The notes under the pieces are model-generated. The model did no database searches. It was not told where the DNA came from and worked only from the letters and a program-made list of their open reading frames with translations. The translations under genes were made by a program, and so were the position numbers. From Capronia americana (lineage: Eukaryota > Ascomycota > Eurotiomycetes > Chaetothyriales > Herpotrichiellaceae), in assembly GCA_016110215.1 (NCBI GenBank), contig JADWQD010000003.1:2604001-2668000 (forward strand): a DNA stretch of 64,000 bases. The letters run 5' to 3'. Below, in pieces: positions 10,761-21,522 of the stretch. Each line of letters begins with the position of its first letter. Positions within the stretch are counted from its first letter, which is position 1.

Positions 10761-13700
10761 ATGGCGTCCGTCGAGATGATGATATCACCTGTACCGATCT
10801 CCAAAGTGAGTTCGGTCACCTCAACGACAGTACAACCCCCCACGCCACCACTGTCGCCCCCATTACCGACTCCCAGGACGATTACGGAATTGATCTCCCT
10901 GAGGGCGCGAGAATTGCCTGACGAGCCAATCTTCGGGTATCCCTCGGACAAGCTTGAATATCTCGAATACACATATTCCGACTTGGAGAGAATATCGTCT
11001 CAAACAGCGCAAAGCTATGCCAGATGCCTACCCGTGCGTAGCGACTCACGGCAAGACGCACAAGTCGTGGCCCTCCTGGGACCGTCCAATCAGGATTATT
11101 TCTTCACCCTGCTGGCTCTCTCCAGGTTGGGCTTTACAGTCCTTTTCCTGTCGACAAGGATATCCGAAGCGGCTTACCTGTCTCTGTTGAACGCCACCAG
11201 ATGCCAGCATATTGTAGTCGACGCGTCGTTTCGGAAGACCGCCAAAGCACTAGCGTCCGTCAGGCATGACCTAGAGGTCGTGGACATCATATCCCAGGAT
11301 TGGAACATGGTGCGACAACCAGCATGCGACAACCGGGAAGTATCAGAGCTAGAGCCAGAATTGGATCTGGACGCCGAATCTACAAAGGTCGCGTGGATCA
11401 TCCATTCCTCTGGCTCGACCGGTCTTCCCAAACCCATCTATCAAACCCACAAAGCTGCCCTCCGCAATTATGAGAACAGCCTGAGAATGCGTGGCTTCGT
11501 CACGTTGCCGCTGTTCCACGCCTTCGGCCTCAGTAACGTCTTCCGAGGCATCACCACCGTCAAGAAGATATACATGTACAACGCTGGCCTCCCATTGACG
11601 AGCCGAACGCTTCTCAAGATTCTGACAGACCACAATTTTGAAATCTTCCAGGCCGTACCATATGCGCTCAAGCTCCTAAGCGAGACGCAAGAAGGAATTG
11701 CTGCGCTGGCAGCCTTGAAGGTGGTCATGTTCGGCGGTTCGGCATGTCCGGATGCTTTGGGGAACTTGTTGACCGAAGGTGGAGTCAACCTCATCAGTCA
11801 CTATGGAACCACTGAGACGGGTCAGCTTATGACATCCTTCAGGCCTGCGGGCGACAAAGCCTGGAATTACGTCCGAGAACATGAGCGGCTTGAGCCCTAT
11901 TTGCGTATGGAGCCCAAAGGCGGGAACTTGTACGAGCTCTGTGTTCTGCATGGGTGGCCGTCGAAGGTAGCGACGAATCGCGACGACGGCTCCTATGCAA
12001 CCAAGGACCTTTTCGAGCCACACCCGTCCATCCAGGGTGCGTGGAAGTACTCTGGACGGTTGGACGATACGATTGTCTTGGTCAACGGCGAGAAGGCCAT
12101 CCCCATCGCAATGGAGCAGGCACTCCGGCAGAATAAGCTCGTACGCGAGGCTGTCATGTTCGGAGCTGGTAAGAGCCAGCTCGGCATGATGATCATTGCT
12201 GCCGAGCCGGCGGCAGCTATGCAGGCAGAGGAGCTGATTGATGCAATATGGCCAACCGTCGTGGCGGAGAACAAGCCGCTCCCTGCTTACGCACAACTGT
12301 CAAGAGATATGATCCGAGTGTTGCCTGCTGATACTGCATACCCTTCCACAGATAAGGGCTCGCTGATGCGTCAGGCCTTCTATCGGGCTTTTGAGAAGGA
12401 GATCGAAGAGGTATACCGGGAGGAGGAGTCGAAGCTCGATGGCACCCTTGTGCTCTCGGAACCCGAACTGCGTGACTTCCTCCGAGTACAACTCCTGGAT
12501 ACTTGTTCCCAAAATGATGATTCAATCTTGACCGACGATACTGACTTGTTCTCTCTGGGTGTCGACTCCTTGCAATCGACGAGGCTTCGTGCCAAGATCC
12601 TGAAGGAGATCCAACTGAATGGCAACACGTTGGGGCAAAATGTGGTTTGGGAATTCCCGTCAATCGCCAAACTGGCAGCGGCCATCGTCAATATCCGCGA
12701 CCACAAGTCCATCGAGGTCGGGGACGTCTTTGAGGAAATGGAAAAGCTTGTGGCAAAATACAGCATCTTCCCTCCGCACGTGCCCGTGCCACGAAAATCT
12801 CCAGATAACTGCATCCTGGTGACTGGCGCTACTGGCTCACTCGGTGCTCACCTTGTCGCACAGCTCGTTGTCCGAGAAGACATCTCCGAAGTCTGCTGCC
12901 TGGTGCGTGCAAGCTCGGGGACTTCAGCTCGCCACCGCGTTATTAAGTCCATGCGCGACAGAGCAGTCTACCATGCCATCCCCCTGGAAGCCCGCCGCAA
13001 GATCACCTGCTATGCTTCTGACTTTTCGAAGCAAGATCTTGGCCTGGGCAACGCTCTCTATGCCATCATTGCAGAGAAGATCACGAGTCTCGTGCATTGT
13101 GCGTGGTCAGTGAACTTCAACAAGAACCTCAGCAGTTTCGAGGCGGATTGCATCGCAGGAGCAAGGAACCTGCTGCTTTTGTGCCTCGCGGCAAAGCAAA
13201 CGACGCCGGCGTCTTTCAACTTCTGCTCGTCTGTCTCTACTGTTGCAAGCACTCCGGGCGACAGTGTTCCGGAAGCGTTGCCTGAGAGCTTCAAGTGCGC
13301 ACAGGGAATGGGCTACGCACAGTCGAAGCTTGTGACTGAGCACCTCGTCACCCAAGCAGCGGCCAAAACGGGCATGCAGGCTCGTGTCCTTCGCGTCGGT
13401 CAGATCATTGCTGACACTCAACACGGCATTTGGAATGACACTGAAGCCATTCCCTTGATGCTGCAGGCCGCCACCACGATTGGAGCGCTCCCAGCTCTTG
13501 ATGAATCTGCTCGCTGGCTGCCTGTCGATAAGGTTGCCGCAACCGTAATGGATATCTCTCTTTCGGACACAACGCAGTCGGTCTTCAACCTTGTTAACCC
13601 ACGTCCTTTTCATTGGACCAACGACCTCCTCCCTGCACTCCGTTGTGCAGGTCTTTCGTTCGCTCAGGTCAGCCAGCGAGAGTGGATCCGTCGACTGCGC

Positions 13701-14540
13701 GCTTCAAATACAGATCCCGAATTGAACCCCACCATCAAACTGCTTGAGTTCTTCGCAAGCAAGTATGACAATGAAGTCACCAAGAGAAGGAATCTGCATT
13801 ACGTGACAACCGCAGCAGAAAACATCTCTCCGGGGCTTGGAAGCGTCACTGCCCTGTCTCAAGAGCTGGTCCAGAAGTTCGTTCAGCATTTCCTGAGAAC
13901 GAGTTGGGCTCCCAAGTGTTCTGGGGCACCCAGCATCCCTAACCCACCAAGCCGCCTGATTGTTCTGTCAGGGCCATGTGGCGTCGGCAAGAGCACACTT
14001 GCTTCTCGTCTAGCCGAATCTCTTGCCTGTCCTGTCATTGAGGGTGACGCAATTCACGACGCCATTGCGATTGCGAAGATGAGCCAGGGTATCCCTTTGA
14101 CCTCACTCGACAGGCAAATCTGGCTCAGCCGAATCAAGGTCAACGTCCTGGAACGCATTCGAGCAAGGCAGCTTGTTCGAGGTCAGCAGGCGCAGGCGAC
14201 TGGTGGCAGTACTGGAGACATCATTTTGACATGCTCTGCCCTTGCTCGATCTCACCGTACTGCATTGAGGGATATTCTATCCATGACAGACACCACAGAC
14301 AATGACTCAGGCGTAGGCTCTATCAAAACAGTCTTTGCCGCGTTGCAAGCCAGTGAAAACGAATTGGTGAGAAGGGTCGCTGGCCGAAAGGGACATTATA
14401 TGAAGGCGGATATGGTAAGGTCTCAATTGCAAACGATAGAAAGGCCAGATGTCGACGAAGTAGATGTCTTGCCTGTTGATGCCGAGCAAGAGATACACTT
14501 GGTATTTGAGGAGGTTGTGTCTGGGTTGAAGGGCATGTAG
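10761..14540 (+). CDS. NRPS-like adenylate-forming reductase (A-T-R) with C-terminal gluconokinase-like domain
   Basis: Single-exon gene of 1259 aa. Domain order: adenylation (about residues 35-520) with core HSSGSTGLPK at 215-224 and YGTTETG; carrier protein with LGVDSLQS, phosphopantetheine serine about residue 603; NADPH-dependent thioester reductase with VTGATGSLG near 686 and the YAQSK catalytic pair Y852/K856; then an unusual P-loop domain from about 1065 to the end. The last part has GPCGVGKST (1071-1079), EGDAIHDA, AKMSQGIPLT and RKGHYMKADM, in the order seen in gluconate kinases. Family chemistry predicts that an acid is adenylated, loaded on the carrier and reduced to aldehyde or alcohol; the kinase could then phosphorylate the product (inference). 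ATG 10761 (context ACAACATGG) was preferred over the in-frame 10401. Fungal relatives usually stop after the reductase. Confidence 0.88.
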   Translation: MASVEMMISPVPISKVSSVTSTTVQPPTPPLSPPLPTPRTITELISLRARELPDEPIFGYPSDKLEYLEYTYSDLERISSQTAQSYARCLPVRSDSRQDAQVVALLGPSNQDYFFTLLALSRLGFTVLFLSTRISEAAYLSLLNATRCQHIVVDASFRKTAKALASVRHDLEVVDIISQDWNMVRQPACDNREVSELEPELDLDAESTKVAWIIHSSGSTGLPKPIYQTHKAALRNYENSLRMRGFVTLPLFHAFGLSNVFRGITTVKKIYMYNAGLPLTSRTLLKILTDHNFEIFQAVPYALKLLSETQEGIAALAALKVVMFGGSACPDALGNLLTEGGVNLISHYGTTETGQLMTSFRPAGDKAWNYVREHERLEPYLRMEPKGGNLYELCVLHGWPSKVATNRDDGSYATKDLFEPHPSIQGAWKYSGRLDDTIVLVNGEKAIPIAMEQALRQNKLVREAVMFGAGKSQLGMMIIAAEPAAAMQAEELIDAIWPTVVAENKPLPAYAQLSRDMIRVLPADTAYPSTDKGSLMRQAFYRAFEKEIEEVYREEESKLDGTLVLSEPELRDFLRVQLLDTCSQNDDSILTDDTDLFSLGVDSLQSTRLRAKILKEIQLNGNTLGQNVVWEFPSIAKLAAAIVNIRDHKSIEVGDVFEEMEKLVAKYSIFPPHVPVPRKSPDNCILVTGATGSLGAHLVAQLVVREDISEVCCLVRASSGTSARHRVIKSMRDRAVYHAIPLEARRKITCYASDFSKQDLGLGNALYAIIAEKITSLVHCAWSVNFNKNLSSFEADCIAGARNLLLLCLAAKQTTPASFNFCSSVSTVASTPGDSVPEALPESFKCAQGMGYAQSKLVTEHLVTQAAAKTGMQARVLRVGQIIADTQHGIWNDTEAIPLMLQAATTIGALPALDESARWLPVDKVAATVMDISLSDTTQSVFNLVNPRPFHWTNDLLPALRCAGLSFAQVSQREWIRRLRASNTDPELNPTIKLLEFFASKYDNEVTKRRNLHYVTTAAENISPGLGSVTALSQELVQKFVQHFLRTSWAPKCSGAPSIPNPPSRLIVLSGPCGVGKSTLASRLAESLACPVIEGDAIHDAIAIAKMSQGIPLTSLDRQIWLSRIKVNVLERIRARQLVRGQQAQATGGSTGDIILTCSALARSHRTALRDILSMTDTTDNDSGVGSIKTVFAALQASENELVRRVAGRKGHYMKADMVRSQLQTIERPDVDEVDVLPVDAEQEIHLVFEEVVSGLKGM

Positions 14541-14652
14541 ACGGTACCATCTCGATTTCTGCCGTGGGGCGATGGCCGGGCGTTCGGCCATTTGACGTGA
14601 TTCGAGCAGTATAACTGCAAGTTTAGCTAGGAATAGATGTTAGACGTGATCA

Positions 14653-16602
14653 TCAGCCTGGTTCTTCCGATAATAGCCTGAAAATATTCGTCGTCTTCGC
14701 CGAGACAGTCTTTGTCTCACTCCGACGTTCTCTTTTTCTCTTCTCCTTCGGCTGGGCTGAGATCCACAACGCCTCGTCGTTCTCAATACTGGTATCTCCG
14801 TTGGACTGCCCAGGTACCGATGTTTCAGCCGCGAAAACAGGCTGGCTTTTGGGCTCAAGCACACCATTCAGACACCGGATTGGCCAGTTCCGTGTCTCCA
14901 TATCTGCTTCGCTCAGTTTGCGGCGCAAGTGAGGTACGTCGAGGAAGAGGTCTGCTATAGAGGGCATCCTCGACAATGCATCGTGAAGGCTTGTTATTGC
15001 TTTTGACAGTTCTCCATTGTCGCCACAATGTGAAGATGCCATAGCCGGAGAACCAGAATAGTCGTGTGTTTGATTTTTGACGTAGCCTGTGATTTGGTAC
15101 AGCATTCTGAGGGAGTAGAGCACGGCATGGATGTTTGCTAGGAGGTGGATATCGTCCCAAGACATCCTCGGAGACGACTGAGGCTGCCCGAAAAGACGCG
15201 TAACTTGTGCAGTGGTCGTTGGGGATTTGTTCAGTTTGAATTTTTCTTGGTGCACCAGGTGAATGGCAAGTGTGTGCCAGGCTGAAAGCGCCGCTGTGTC
15301 TCTGACTACTGAACTTGAATCGGTAGGCGGGATGTATATAGCGATCAGTGCCTCCAGTTCAGCCATCCGGGAAAGGGCATCGGATGTTTTAAGAGCTAAC
15401 ACCGTGGCAGATGCGATCCGTTGTCCTTTCCTGGAATATTCTGTGACAATGGCAGTGGACTGTCCGGGTCTGTCATTTTTTGACATTGCCGAGGACGATA
15501 GAAGGGTGTACGCGAGTTGTCGAATCCCTGTGCCATATGACCATGACGAGTCACGTTGCGGGTCTTCTAAGATCGGAGTCAAATATACACGAGGCGAGTC
15601 ACCAAACCCTACAATCAGCTCTGCGGTGCGGGGATCAATACCGTCCAGTTTGGGTTGCGTGTTGGCGGAAACCGGCACTGGTGGTAGAAACTCTTCCAGA
15701 AATGTAGTGTACTCGCTCTTCATTTTGTGCAGCCTCGATGGATCTCTGGCCCGCTCTCGAATGACCGCCGTGGAGACGCTGGAGTCAAGAAAGCGCTCAA
15801 ACCCGAGGCCAAAGAGAGACTCGATGTCCATCCTCGATGCAATGTGTGCTGGATGCAGGCTGAGGGCTGTGAACCTTGAGTCCTTCAATCCGAGCTTCTG
15901 TGGCTTCTTCTCAAGCGAATGGAGCAGCGCCACACAGCCTCTCCCACCAAGTTCATGGATTGCTAGATCCGTGTCGTTGGTCAGGATTGCCACCGCCTCC
16001 GCGGAAGCTTGAGCGGCCAGAGCACAGTAGAGATCTGCCTCACCAGGGACGACGTGAACGTGTTTCGTCCATCTACTGTCAGCCGTTCGTAGAGTTTCGA
16101 TGACACTTGCTACCATGAATGGTGGAGCTGGCGGAGTCGCCCTTCTCGTCGAAATCCCGGAGGTCTCCCAGAGCGCCTTCTCAAAATCTCGCACCCCGGC
16201 CGAGGACGCAGCAAAGGGCGGGAAGTCCGTCTGGGTTTTTCGGCAGACCTCCAATTGTTGGCGCACCTTCTCCATGCGGTCGAGACGGACTTCTCGTTTG
16301 GACTTGGGCAGTCCTCCATCGAAGAAGATGTCTGTGATGCAGACGCCGTGAGTTTGGAGATCATCAAGTACGCGAAGGACCCCTTGATTGATTTCGTCGT
16401 AAGTTGGTGGCAGAACAAGAGGAGTGGGAGTGTTGACACAATACCATGCCAGCAACTTGTTATACACATAGTACACCAGTGAAGGCCCGTCAATTATCAG
16501 GGTTTGGAAGCTGATTGTATCGGTGGCCGCTTGAGGTGAGGCGCCAAGAACAACGCGTTCAGCGTAGGGGAGGAGATCGTGCAACAGGCGCTGGATCCCC
16601 AT
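14653..16602 (-). CDS. XPG/Asteroid-type nuclease-domain protein
   Basis: Single-exon, 649 aa. The N-terminus MGIQRLL and following LIIDGPSLVYY match the XPG-N start of Asteroid-like proteins; FFDGGLPKSKR, PGEADLYCA and TNDTDLAIHE supply acidic residues at the places expected for FEN/XPG metal binding. The rest (residues 280-649) has no domain I can name. Asteroid proteins are poorly characterised FEN-superfamily members, and whether this one is an active nuclease is unknown. It converges on the NRPS-like gene (stop codons 112 bases apart) and is probably a bystander to the metabolic genes on both sides. Confidence 0.8.
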   Translation of the reverse strand: MGIQRLLHDLLPYAERVVLGASPQAATDTISFQTLIIDGPSLVYYVYNKLLAWYCVNTPTPLVLPPTYDEINQGVLRVLDDLQTHGVCITDIFFDGGLPKSKREVRLDRMEKVRQQLEVCRKTQTDFPPFAASSAGVRDFEKALWETSGISTRRATPPAPPFMVASVIETLRTADSRWTKHVHVVPGEADLYCALAAQASAEAVAILTNDTDLAIHELGGRGCVALLHSLEKKPQKLGLKDSRFTALSLHPAHIASRMDIESLFGLGFERFLDSSVSTAVIRERARDPSRLHKMKSEYTTFLEEFLPPVPVSANTQPKLDGIDPRTAELIVGFGDSPRVYLTPILEDPQRDSSWSYGTGIRQLAYTLLSSSAMSKNDRPGQSTAIVTEYSRKGQRIASATVLALKTSDALSRMAELEALIAIYIPPTDSSSVVRDTAALSAWHTLAIHLVHQEKFKLNKSPTTTAQVTRLFGQPQSSPRMSWDDIHLLANIHAVLYSLRMLYQITGYVKNQTHDYSGSPAMASSHCGDNGELSKAITSLHDALSRMPSIADLFLDVPHLRRKLSEADMETRNWPIRCLNGVLEPKSQPVFAAETSVPGQSNGDTSIENDEALWISAQPKEKRKRERRSETKTVSAKTTNIFRLLSEEPG

Positions 16603-17118
16603 AGCTTCAAGGGAAGGGCCGGCATCTCAGCAGGAAAGAAGTACCACCGAAGTTGGAATGAGATCGTGGTGATTGTTCGACTGACGTGACTGAGACTCGC
16701 AGGCCAGGAGAAACTTGACTTGCGCTTCCTGTAAAGTAGACTGCCGTACCACCGAGCATTGCCGCGTTCACGGGGGACCTGCTCCGCCGTTGCAACGGCT
16801 AGTAATTTTTGGGTTTTTGCACCTGCTTTCCTTAACCTCAAAGGCGCCTCAGATAGCATACACAATTCCTCCATGGAAACGATGTGATCTGTTGAAGCTG
16901 CGTGTGCCTAAATGCTACAGAAGCTCATGTCCACCTCACCGCTTCACGACGTCAAATTCTTGACCGGCGCAGCAGAAATATCCGTGTCTTTCCGAGAGTC
17001 TTTGCCAACCGTCCCCCAAACACCAATTCCAATTCTATGCATCAGATGATCACAGCTTTGACCGCAAGCGGGACGATTCTGCCATCATCTCAGTCTTCAT
17101 ACAGATACTCAGAGGTGC
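16603..17118. promoter_or_regulatory. Intergenic: Asteroid-like promoter side and monooxygenase 3' flank
   Basis: Roughly 515 bases upstream of the Asteroid-like start. Frames are short and lack family resemblance; no repeats or RNA genes were seen. Confidence 0.4.
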
Positions 17119-18669
17119 TCAGTGAGTACCGTTCACCTCCACCTCGCCAGCTACAGACACTTCGTTCACGGTCGCGACTGCGCTCACTTTGCCTCCACCG
17201 CTCACCAGCTTGTCCGGGACACTCTTCTCTCCAGCTTTCACGGCAGCGAAGTTCTCCTCGAAGACTTCCTCGGCGTGATTTTCGGCGTCGTGCATGTGGA
17301 TCCAGTCCTCGCGTGGAAACTGGACCGATTCCGGGTTCTCCTTGACTTTATCCCAGTCCGCTTTGTGCCACATATCTCGAGTTGTCTCTCCGGTCTTTTG
17401 GACAGCCTTGACACGGTCGTATCTGTCGCAAGTTGTCAGTGAAAATTCATCGCCAATGTCGAGATCATCTCACCTGATTCTTTGATACGTCCGCACCGCA
17501 TCTTGGACTTGACTCTTTCCGGCACGTCTGAGACAGACGGCGAGGGTGACGCCGTCCTCCATTGATTGCGTCGCACCTTGGGCGGAAGTTGGCAAGAATG
17601 GATGTGCAGAGTCACCCAGCAACGCAATCCGGCCTCCCTTGCTGACCCAGGTTGGGAGAGGGTCTCTGTACACCAATTTCCAGTCGACAAGGTGGCTTTC
17701 TGGAGTTTTGGAAACAATTGTCTTGCACAGAGGGTCCCAGCCTTCGAAAACTTTGTAAACGTCTTCTAGCTTGCCCGGGAACGACCAAGATTCATCGATA
17801 TCTGCCTCGTCCTGCGCAATAATCAGCAATGTCGGGCGGCTGGTTGACTCGAACCTACCCTGTGCGTCAACACCCAACAGCAGTCGCTTCCGTTCTTGAT
17901 GGTCGAGAAAAGGAAATGGACATCCTGTCCAATCCAGCCCTGGAACGTATCGCCGTCGTTGCAGAAATGCGCGGTCCGAGGATCGGCGAGCATGTCGGTG
18001 TTGGGGAACCAGGCGCGGAAAACGGCATAACCACTGCTCTTCGGCTTGTCGAAATATCCCAGAACAAGCTCCCGCGCCTTCGATCTCACGCCGTCCGAGC
18101 CAATGACAACGTCGCCCCATACTTGCTCCCCGTTTGCGAGCTGAATACCGGCTCTGTTGTCCTCTTCGAAGTATTTCTCTACCTTCTGTCCCAGATGGAT
18201 GGGGATTTTGAGATCGTCCCGGGCGTAATTAAAAATGACTTCGTGCAGTTCTCCACGGTGGCCGTTGAAAACCGGGGCATCGGGGTCCATTGGAGGCGTC
18301 TTTTGGGTGATGATGTGCTCTCCGGTGTACTTGTGGATCTTGAATCCGTGCTTTACGAGGTCGATACTCAGACCTCTCATTTTCTTGGCTATCGAGCCAT
18401 CGACGCCCCATCGACGAAAGATCCGCCCGGCATTCGAGCCGAATGATATTATATCACCGAGAGCCTTGAGTACCGGGAACGACTCATAAATCTCAACATC
18501 ATGGCCCTGACGATGGCACTCGATCGCCGCCGTGAGCCCGCCAAAGCCTGTTTGCTGTCAGCATTGCCGCCGAACCAGGCGCAGTATTGGGTGACTTGCC
18601 TGCTCCGACAATGACGACCTTGACGCCGGTCTTGGATTTTGCGAAGGGTTCTTCCGCCGACATAATCAT
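17119..18669 (-). CDS. FAD-dependent aromatic monooxygenase, salicylate-hydroxylase-like
   Basis: Flavin monooxygenase of 466 aa encoded by four exons: 18669-18600, 18547-17859, 17811-17474 and 17422-17119. The Rossmann motif VIVGAGFGGLTA is completed only when a 52-nt intron with a GC-AG boundary (GCAAGT donor) is removed. The middle DVVIGSDGVRSKAR and the second flavin motif LLGDSAHPFLPTSAQGATQS follow the salicylate 1-monooxygenase pattern. The C-terminus MWHKADWDKV fits the same group; a further Ala/Glu/Val-rich tail of about 50 residues looks unconserved. The expected reaction is NAD(P)H and oxygen-dependent hydroxylation of an aromatic acid or related scaffold; the substrate is unknown. 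It is divergent from an SDR gene 916 bases away and sits in the run of metabolic genes. Confidence 0.9.
18548..18599 (-). other. GC-AG intron in the monooxygenase gene
   Basis: The donor is GCAAGT rather than GT; the acceptor is ACAG. Only this boundary restores the dinucleotide-binding motif GAGFGG and keeps the frame. The nearest GT alternatives shift the frame. Confidence 0.75.
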
Positions 18670-19585
18670 CTTGGAAACGCTTCAGTTCCGCTCTATCACC
18701 TAAGAATGCTGCAGGCTGTGCGTCTTCTCTGCTGACTGTAGCGATGAGGTTGGCGGGCGGGTACTACACAAGGTCGAACTGGGAGAAAAGCTTCTGGAAA
18801 GACTTTGTGACAGAGCGCCCATGATAAGTGAGCCAAGGACCCTTTTGATCGCCGCATGAGGCCGATATAGCCCCACGACGAATCCTGGCGGTTGTCTTCA
18901 CGTGCAGTCGTCGAGCATGATGGCGAGAGCGGTCCAGTAACGGTGCGGAAGGTCTAGCTTTCTCCAACTGAACTGCCGTCCCATGCATTGTACCGAAACG
19001 GACAATGGACAGCGAACGGCGAGAAGTGATTGGCAGGAACCTGCTGTGGACGCCCTCTCCACACTGAGATGTTCACCCCATCTTTCCTCTGCATCCCACC
19101 TCCAACAGTTCGTTCGAGATAATGGTACCTTGTGCAAGGTCACTGATATACCACACGAGGTAATTGCATATTCCCAGTGTCGACTTCGGCGCCGAGGCGG
19201 CGGGATGTGCTCACACTTGGTGCAACGCTGGGACCGAGCTACACCTCACATTCTAGAACGCCGATCCGGGCCATAAGCCTTCCCCATAAACCAGGCGGAA
19301 GATTTATGTCCGAGCCAGTGGGTCATGCACTCTCGCGTTCGCCATTCCCAGCGATCCCGCAAAGGTTATGAAGTTCGGATCTTACCTGGTGTTGGTCTCT
19401 CCTGACATCTCTCCTTCGATCGGTCGCTCGGCTCGATTCTACACCACGCCGCCGATCAGAGGTCGGCTCCAGACACTAGCCACCGTGCGTGACGAGAATT
19501 GCAGCAACTCAGGGTGTCGTGCTATAGTCTAGGATCCAGACTTCCTTGTAGGTCGGTTGCTGTTGTTCCAGATACACAGCCCAAC
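18670..19585. promoter_or_regulatory. Bidirectional promoter between monooxygenase and SDR genes
   Basis: 916 bases separate the two divergent ATGs. Short frames on both strands show no similarity. Sequence is mixed, with no obvious TATA box or repeat. Confidence 0.45.
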
Positions 19586-20684
19586 ATGTCCAACATGGTG
19601 TCGCACGCCGAATTCGACCGAGAAACGACGGCGACAGCCGTTGCTCGTGCTTTTAGCGATCGCATCCGAGGCAAAACAGGTTGGTGCCGCCCGTGGATTC
19701 TCCCGCTGGGTAACGTGGCTTATATTCCTTACAGTCGTCATCGTCGGTGTATCGCCCCAGAGCTTGGGCGAGTCCATGACAGCAGCCCTTGCCGCTCATT
19801 CACCCTCGTTGCTGGTCCTGGCTTCAAGGACGAAGTCAAAAATCGAAGTCGTCGCCTCCAAGGTCAAAGACGAGCATCCTGATCTACGGATTGAACCAGT
19901 GGAACTAGACTTGTCGTCCTTCGACTCCATCCGTCGGGGCGCCGAGGCCATCAACGGCCTGGTCGAGCAGATCGACATCCTCATCAACAACGCCGCCGTC
20001 GTGACGTCAACGCACGAATACACCAAGGACGGACTCGAGTTACAATTCGGAACCAACCATGTAGGACCATTCCTCCTCACAAACCTCCTCATGCCGAAAC
20101 TCCTCAAGGCCGCGCAAAACTCTGCCCCGGGGTCGACGCGGATCATCAACGTGACAAGCCAAGGCCACATCATCTCCCCCATCCGATATAGCGACCACAA
20201 ATTCCAGAAACGGCCAGAAGACATTCCGGCCGACGAGCGACCCATGTCCCGACCAGGAGTGTCATTTGACCCTCCCCCGGGGGAAACGTATGTCGCCTTC
20301 GTGGCGTACGGACAATCGAAGACGGCCAATATCCTTATGTCACTGTATCTGAATGAACATCTGTCGAAGACAGGCCTGCAATCGATAGCGACGCACCCGG
20401 GTTCTATCTGGACAGATCTCTCGCGCAACCTGGACGAGAAGCATCTGGCGATGATTGAGAATACGAGCACCTTCTGGAAGGACATTGATCAAGGCAGCGC
20501 CACGAGCTTGGTTGCGGCGCTGGATCCGAAACTATATGATCCCAACGTCATTTACCTTAGCGACTGTCATTTGGCGGAACCTGCCGAGTGGGCGAAGGAT
20601 GTCAAAGCCGCAGAGCGACTATGGAGGCTCAGCGAGGAGCTTGTTGGGCAAAAGTTCGAGCTGTCAACAGCTAGTCGGCTATGA
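19586..20684 (+). CDS. Short-chain dehydrogenase/reductase
   Basis: NAD(P)-dependent oxidoreductase of 347 aa in two exons (19586-19679, 19735-20684). The glycine-rich nucleotide-binding segment reads VVIVGVSPQSLGESM, so the classic TGxxxGxG is altered: there is no TG and a Ser-Pro replaces part of the loop. DILINNAA and the catalytic YGQSK are intact. Length and the C-terminal YLSDC segment resemble fungal retinol-dehydrogenase/WW-oxidoreductase-like SDRs. The ATG at 19586 is followed by a short helical leader before the Rossmann fold. A continuous frame across the intron exists, but it replaces the beta-strand leading into the loop and begins without a good ATG. Substrate unknown; its partner is the divergent monooxygenase. 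Confidence 0.87.
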
Positions 20685-21522
20685 AGCGGACTGGCGTCTA
20701 GAGACGTGCGACTAGCACTACCGCATAGATAGGGGGGTCATTCACAAATAAATCAATCAGCATTGACACTGTACCCAGCCTGGGACCGCTGTCCTTGCGG
20801 GGAGATATCGCTGTCCTTCTGGGTATTTTTCAATTGTGATGATTGGCTGATCTGGCTGACCCGCCTTGACCACCCCCGAGAGATTGTTTACATCTACCAA
20901 CTATCTTAATCTTCTGCGTGTCTGCTTTCGATTCCCGCACCGAACAAGCTCTGCGATACTGATTGTATGATGCACCGGCGCAAATGCTACAGACACGTTC
21001 TCAAGCCTTATCACAAAGTCAAGAAATCCAGCGGAGCTTATCTCCCTTCAAGCATCACCACGATTCTTATCACAACGCAGACGCTGGCAGGTCTGGCTCG
21101 CTTCGACGGCAACATCCCGTCACGAACTCAGTAAAAAGAAGGCGTAGCGGAAGATCGGGTCACGAAGGCAGCACCACAACCTATCAACTTGGGCGATCGA
21201 CGTCTCGGCAAAGTGGACACAGCGCGATTAAGAGTCCGGTAAGCTGGACGGTTGCATCGATCGACCGTCCACCAGACTTAGACAGGCAGCTCGTCGATGT
21301 CGACGCTCGGTCTGCCAAGATTGAAAATGCAGCATCTAACACAGCAGAGTCACACTGGGCAGGGAAGTGTACCGTAGGACATTGTGATGCTCGAGTCTGT
21401 CTCGTTTCCCCGCATCTATTAACGAGTCTGCTGAACCGCACGGCTATATGTATCTCGATGATATCTTGTTGGACTGCAGACGATGTGAGCACCACACGCT
21501 GCCGGGCAAGTCTTGAGCAACC
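20685..21522. promoter_or_regulatory. Intergenic upstream of the S10 carboxypeptidase
   Basis: About 840 bases. A 190-codon frame (20963-21547) starts with TTG, is rich in Ser/Arg/Gln and overlaps the carboxypeptidase start; I regard it as non-coding leader. The decamer CGCTGTCCTT occurs twice near 20790-20820. Confidence 0.4.

Noticed and set aside
20900..20960. Possible tRNA B-box (TTTCGATTCCCG)
   Set aside because: Only a partial match to the B-box, and no matching A-box, acceptor stem or anticodon arm can be folded around it.
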